Assembly: GCA_016213785.1 (NCBI GenBank)
Contig: JACQZQ010000122.1
Location: 45,043 to 109,042 of the forward strand
From: Acidobacteriota bacterium
GTDB taxonomy: Bacteria > Acidobacteriota > Blastocatellia > Chloracidobacteriales > JADJPF01
DNA: 64,000 bases
Direction: 5' to 3'
In this document: piece by piece, positions 62,715-64,000 of the stretch
Numbering within the stretch: the first letter of the stretch is position 1
How the letters are laid out: each line of letters opens with the position of its first letter
Program-made: the position numbers and the translations under genes
The notes under the pieces: model-generated
What the model was told of the DNA's origin: nothing
Database searches by the model: none
The model's input: the letters and a program-made list of their open reading frames with translations, nothing else

Positions 62715-64000
62715 CTAACGGACTCCTGCTGGTTGGTTAAACTGATTAGCACCTGCACCAGCAAAACCAATAATCGATGTTTGAGTACCTAAAACATCCT
62801 TGCTTTGAACACGGTTATTTCCAGTATCTCCAATAATTACCATACCATTAGCTGTTACAGTAACCCCTTCTGGTAAATTTACTGTCCCAAGGCTAAGACC
62901 AGCAGACATAAAAATTGACCAATTTGTTCCATCAAAGACTTGAATTCTATTATTAGCTGTATCTGCTACATAAACTCTGCCTAAGGCATTAACAAAGATA
63001 CCACGAGGAGCATTCATTTTACCTATTGTTGCACCAGCAGTAGCATTAGCAAAAATACTCCATACCCCACCAACATTAACTTGAATACGGTTATTTAGAG
63101 TATCTGCTACATAGACATTTCCAGCAATATCAACTGCAAGGCCACGAGGTTGATTTACTTTTCCTACTTGGTTGCCTACAGTAGCGCCAGCAAAAATAGC
63201 AAAACTAGGTGTAGCACTTGAAGCATTTGTAACTACTTGAATACGATTATTTAGAGTATCTGCAATATAGAGTAAATCGCGAGGTTCATCATAAGCTACA
63301 GCCTGCGGCCCGTTAACAGTACCAACGGCTAAACCTGCACTAGCAATTACTTGCCAACTTGTACCACCATTTGTAGAGCGTTGAATACGATTATTCTTTG
63401 TGTCAGCAACAAAAATAATTGTATCAGCAAAATTAGAACTTACACCACGAGGCCCATTAAATTGTCCTACCCCAACTCCAACACCTAAACCTAAAACAGT
63501 CCAACTTACACCACCATTTGTAGAGCGTTGAATACGGTTATTATTTGCGTCAGCAGCATAAATAGTAAAATGCTCTAATACATCATCGTTAACTATTGTG
63601 CCAAGCCCTTGACTATCAGCAATTAAGCCATTAACAGCACTACTTAAGTTAACAAAGAAGGTCTCGTTTTGCTCTGTTGAGACATCCCCATTAATAGTTA
63701 CTGAAACAGTTTGGCTAGTAACTCCAGGAGCAAAAACTAAACTACCACTATTAGAAACATAATCACTTCCTGCTATAGCTGTTCCATCTGCTGTAGCAAA
63801 ATTAACCATTACAGTAAGACCACTAGCAGGAGTTAAATTAACAGTAAAGTTTGCTACTATAGTTCCACTGTTTCCTTCTGTAACTGTAATATCATTTATT
63901 GATAGACTTGCAGGATTATCATTGTCAGTAATTGTTAAAACAGCACTGCTAGGAGTACCTAGGGTTGCTCCTCCTGTTGGATTGCTTAAGCTCAAATTTA
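62715..64000 (-). CDS. Calx-beta / NHL-repeat protein (C-terminal part; 5' end outside window)
   Basis: The frame is open through the right edge; the codon at 63993-63995 is an internal TTG, not a start. The visible part begins with the end of one Calx-beta domain (NPTGGATLGTPSSAVLTITDND), has one full Calx-beta domain (INDITVTEGNSGTI to LGTIVNDD), then about six NHL-type propeller repeats, each with a VADTxNNRIQ strand and a GxxNxPRGV strand. Two repeats carry RSTNGGxSW. Such proteins are usually large, secreted or surface-bound, and bind calcium or partner proteins through the Calx-beta part. No anchor or sorting domain follows the last repeat. Function unknown. Confidence 0.88.
   Translation of the reverse strand, partial: NLSLSNPTGGATLGTPSSAVLTITDNDNPASLSINDITVTEGNSGTIVANFTVNLTPASGLTVMVNFATADGTAIAGSDYVSNSGSLVFAPGVTSQTVSVTINGDVSTEQNETFFVNLSSAVNGLIADSQGLGTIVNDDVLEHFTIYAADANNNRIQRSTNGGVSWTVLGLGVGVGVGQFNGPRGVSSNFADTIIFVADTKNNRIQRSTNGGTSWQVIASAGLAVGTVNGPQAVAYDEPRDLLYIADTLNNRIQVVTNASSATPSFAIFAGATVGNQVGKVNQPRGLAVDIAGNVYVADTLNNRIQVNVGGVWSIFANATAGATIGKMNAPRGIFVNALGRVYVADTANNRIQVFDGTNWSIFMSAGLSLGTVNLPEGVTVTANGMVIIGDTGNNRVQSKDVLGTQTSIIGFAGAGANQFNQPAGVR

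Noticed and set aside
1..64000. tRNA/rRNA genes, insertion sequences, prophage, toxin-antitoxin or restriction systems
   Set aside because: No T-loop-like motifs, transposase, integrase, capsid, nuclease or methyltransferase (other than TrmD) genes were seen in any gap or frame.

Overview
The window is AT-rich, gene-dense bacterial DNA with no rRNA, tRNA, phage, transposase or CRISPR signal. The gene content suggests a low-GC member of the Acidobacteriota, possibly of the Blastocatellia type. The pointers are many multidomain Hanks-type Ser/Thr kinases (several with an N-terminal zinc ribbon or a C-terminal SUMF1 domain), a 1000-residue Oar-like TonB receptor with a carboxypeptidase-regulatory N-terminus, a DUF1844 protein, and a citrate synthase with a MerR-like N-terminus. 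This placement is an inference from gene families; no marker gene was compared.

Layout. 1-1013: the end of a receiver-domain/Ser-Thr-kinase fusion. 1179-7501: mixed metabolism and envelope genes (amidohydrolase, RluA-type pseudouridine synthase, prepilin peptidase, GT4 glycosyltransferase, CapA-like protein, SDR). 7615-10579: two Ser/Thr kinases in tandem, one membrane-spanning with a degenerate SUMF1 domain. 10953-16550: exported and outer-membrane proteins (DUF4097, LolA-like, TonB receptor) separated by hairpins. 16755-19698: ferritin-like protein, acyl-CoA dehydrogenase and APH-type kinase, the last two resembling a split ACAD10/11. 19941-25341: metal handling (ferredoxin, FeoA, FeoB, MgtE, small membrane protein, CorA). 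25357-30024: a VWA protein downstream of the conserved ffh-rpsP-khpA-rimM-trmD block, without rplS after trmD. 30305-38601: lipoprotein carbonic anhydrase, inositol monophosphatase, TPR protein, membrane-anchored unknown, glycerate kinase, and two citrate synthase paralogues arranged divergently around a MerR-like operator/promoter. 38681-44800: a 2039-residue alpha-2-macroglobulin. 44882-58252: a signalling region with a zinc-ribbon kinase, a membrane J-domain protein, a periplasmic propeller/Y_Y_Y sensor joined to a Ser/Thr kinase, a zinc-ribbon kinase-SUMF1 protein, and two histidine kinases. 58544-62448: ABC1/UbiB, RibF, metallo-beta-lactamase-fold hydrolase and DUF1844. 62715-64000: the C-terminal part of a Calx-beta/NHL-repeat protein running off the window.

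The main theme is signal transduction: six Hanks-type Ser/Thr kinases and two histidine kinases in 64 kb. In several of them, sensory modules usually tied to histidine kinases or response regulators (receiver domain; propeller plus Y_Y_Y) are joined directly to a Ser/Thr kinase. The most interesting non-coding signals are an 11-bp phased T-tract repeat array (58423-58499), a 79-bp palindromic element (10782-10860), and a dyad lying between -35 and -10 in front of the HTH-citrate synthase gene. Start codons were moved for several genes where a Shine-Dalgarno site or family alignment clearly points to another codon.
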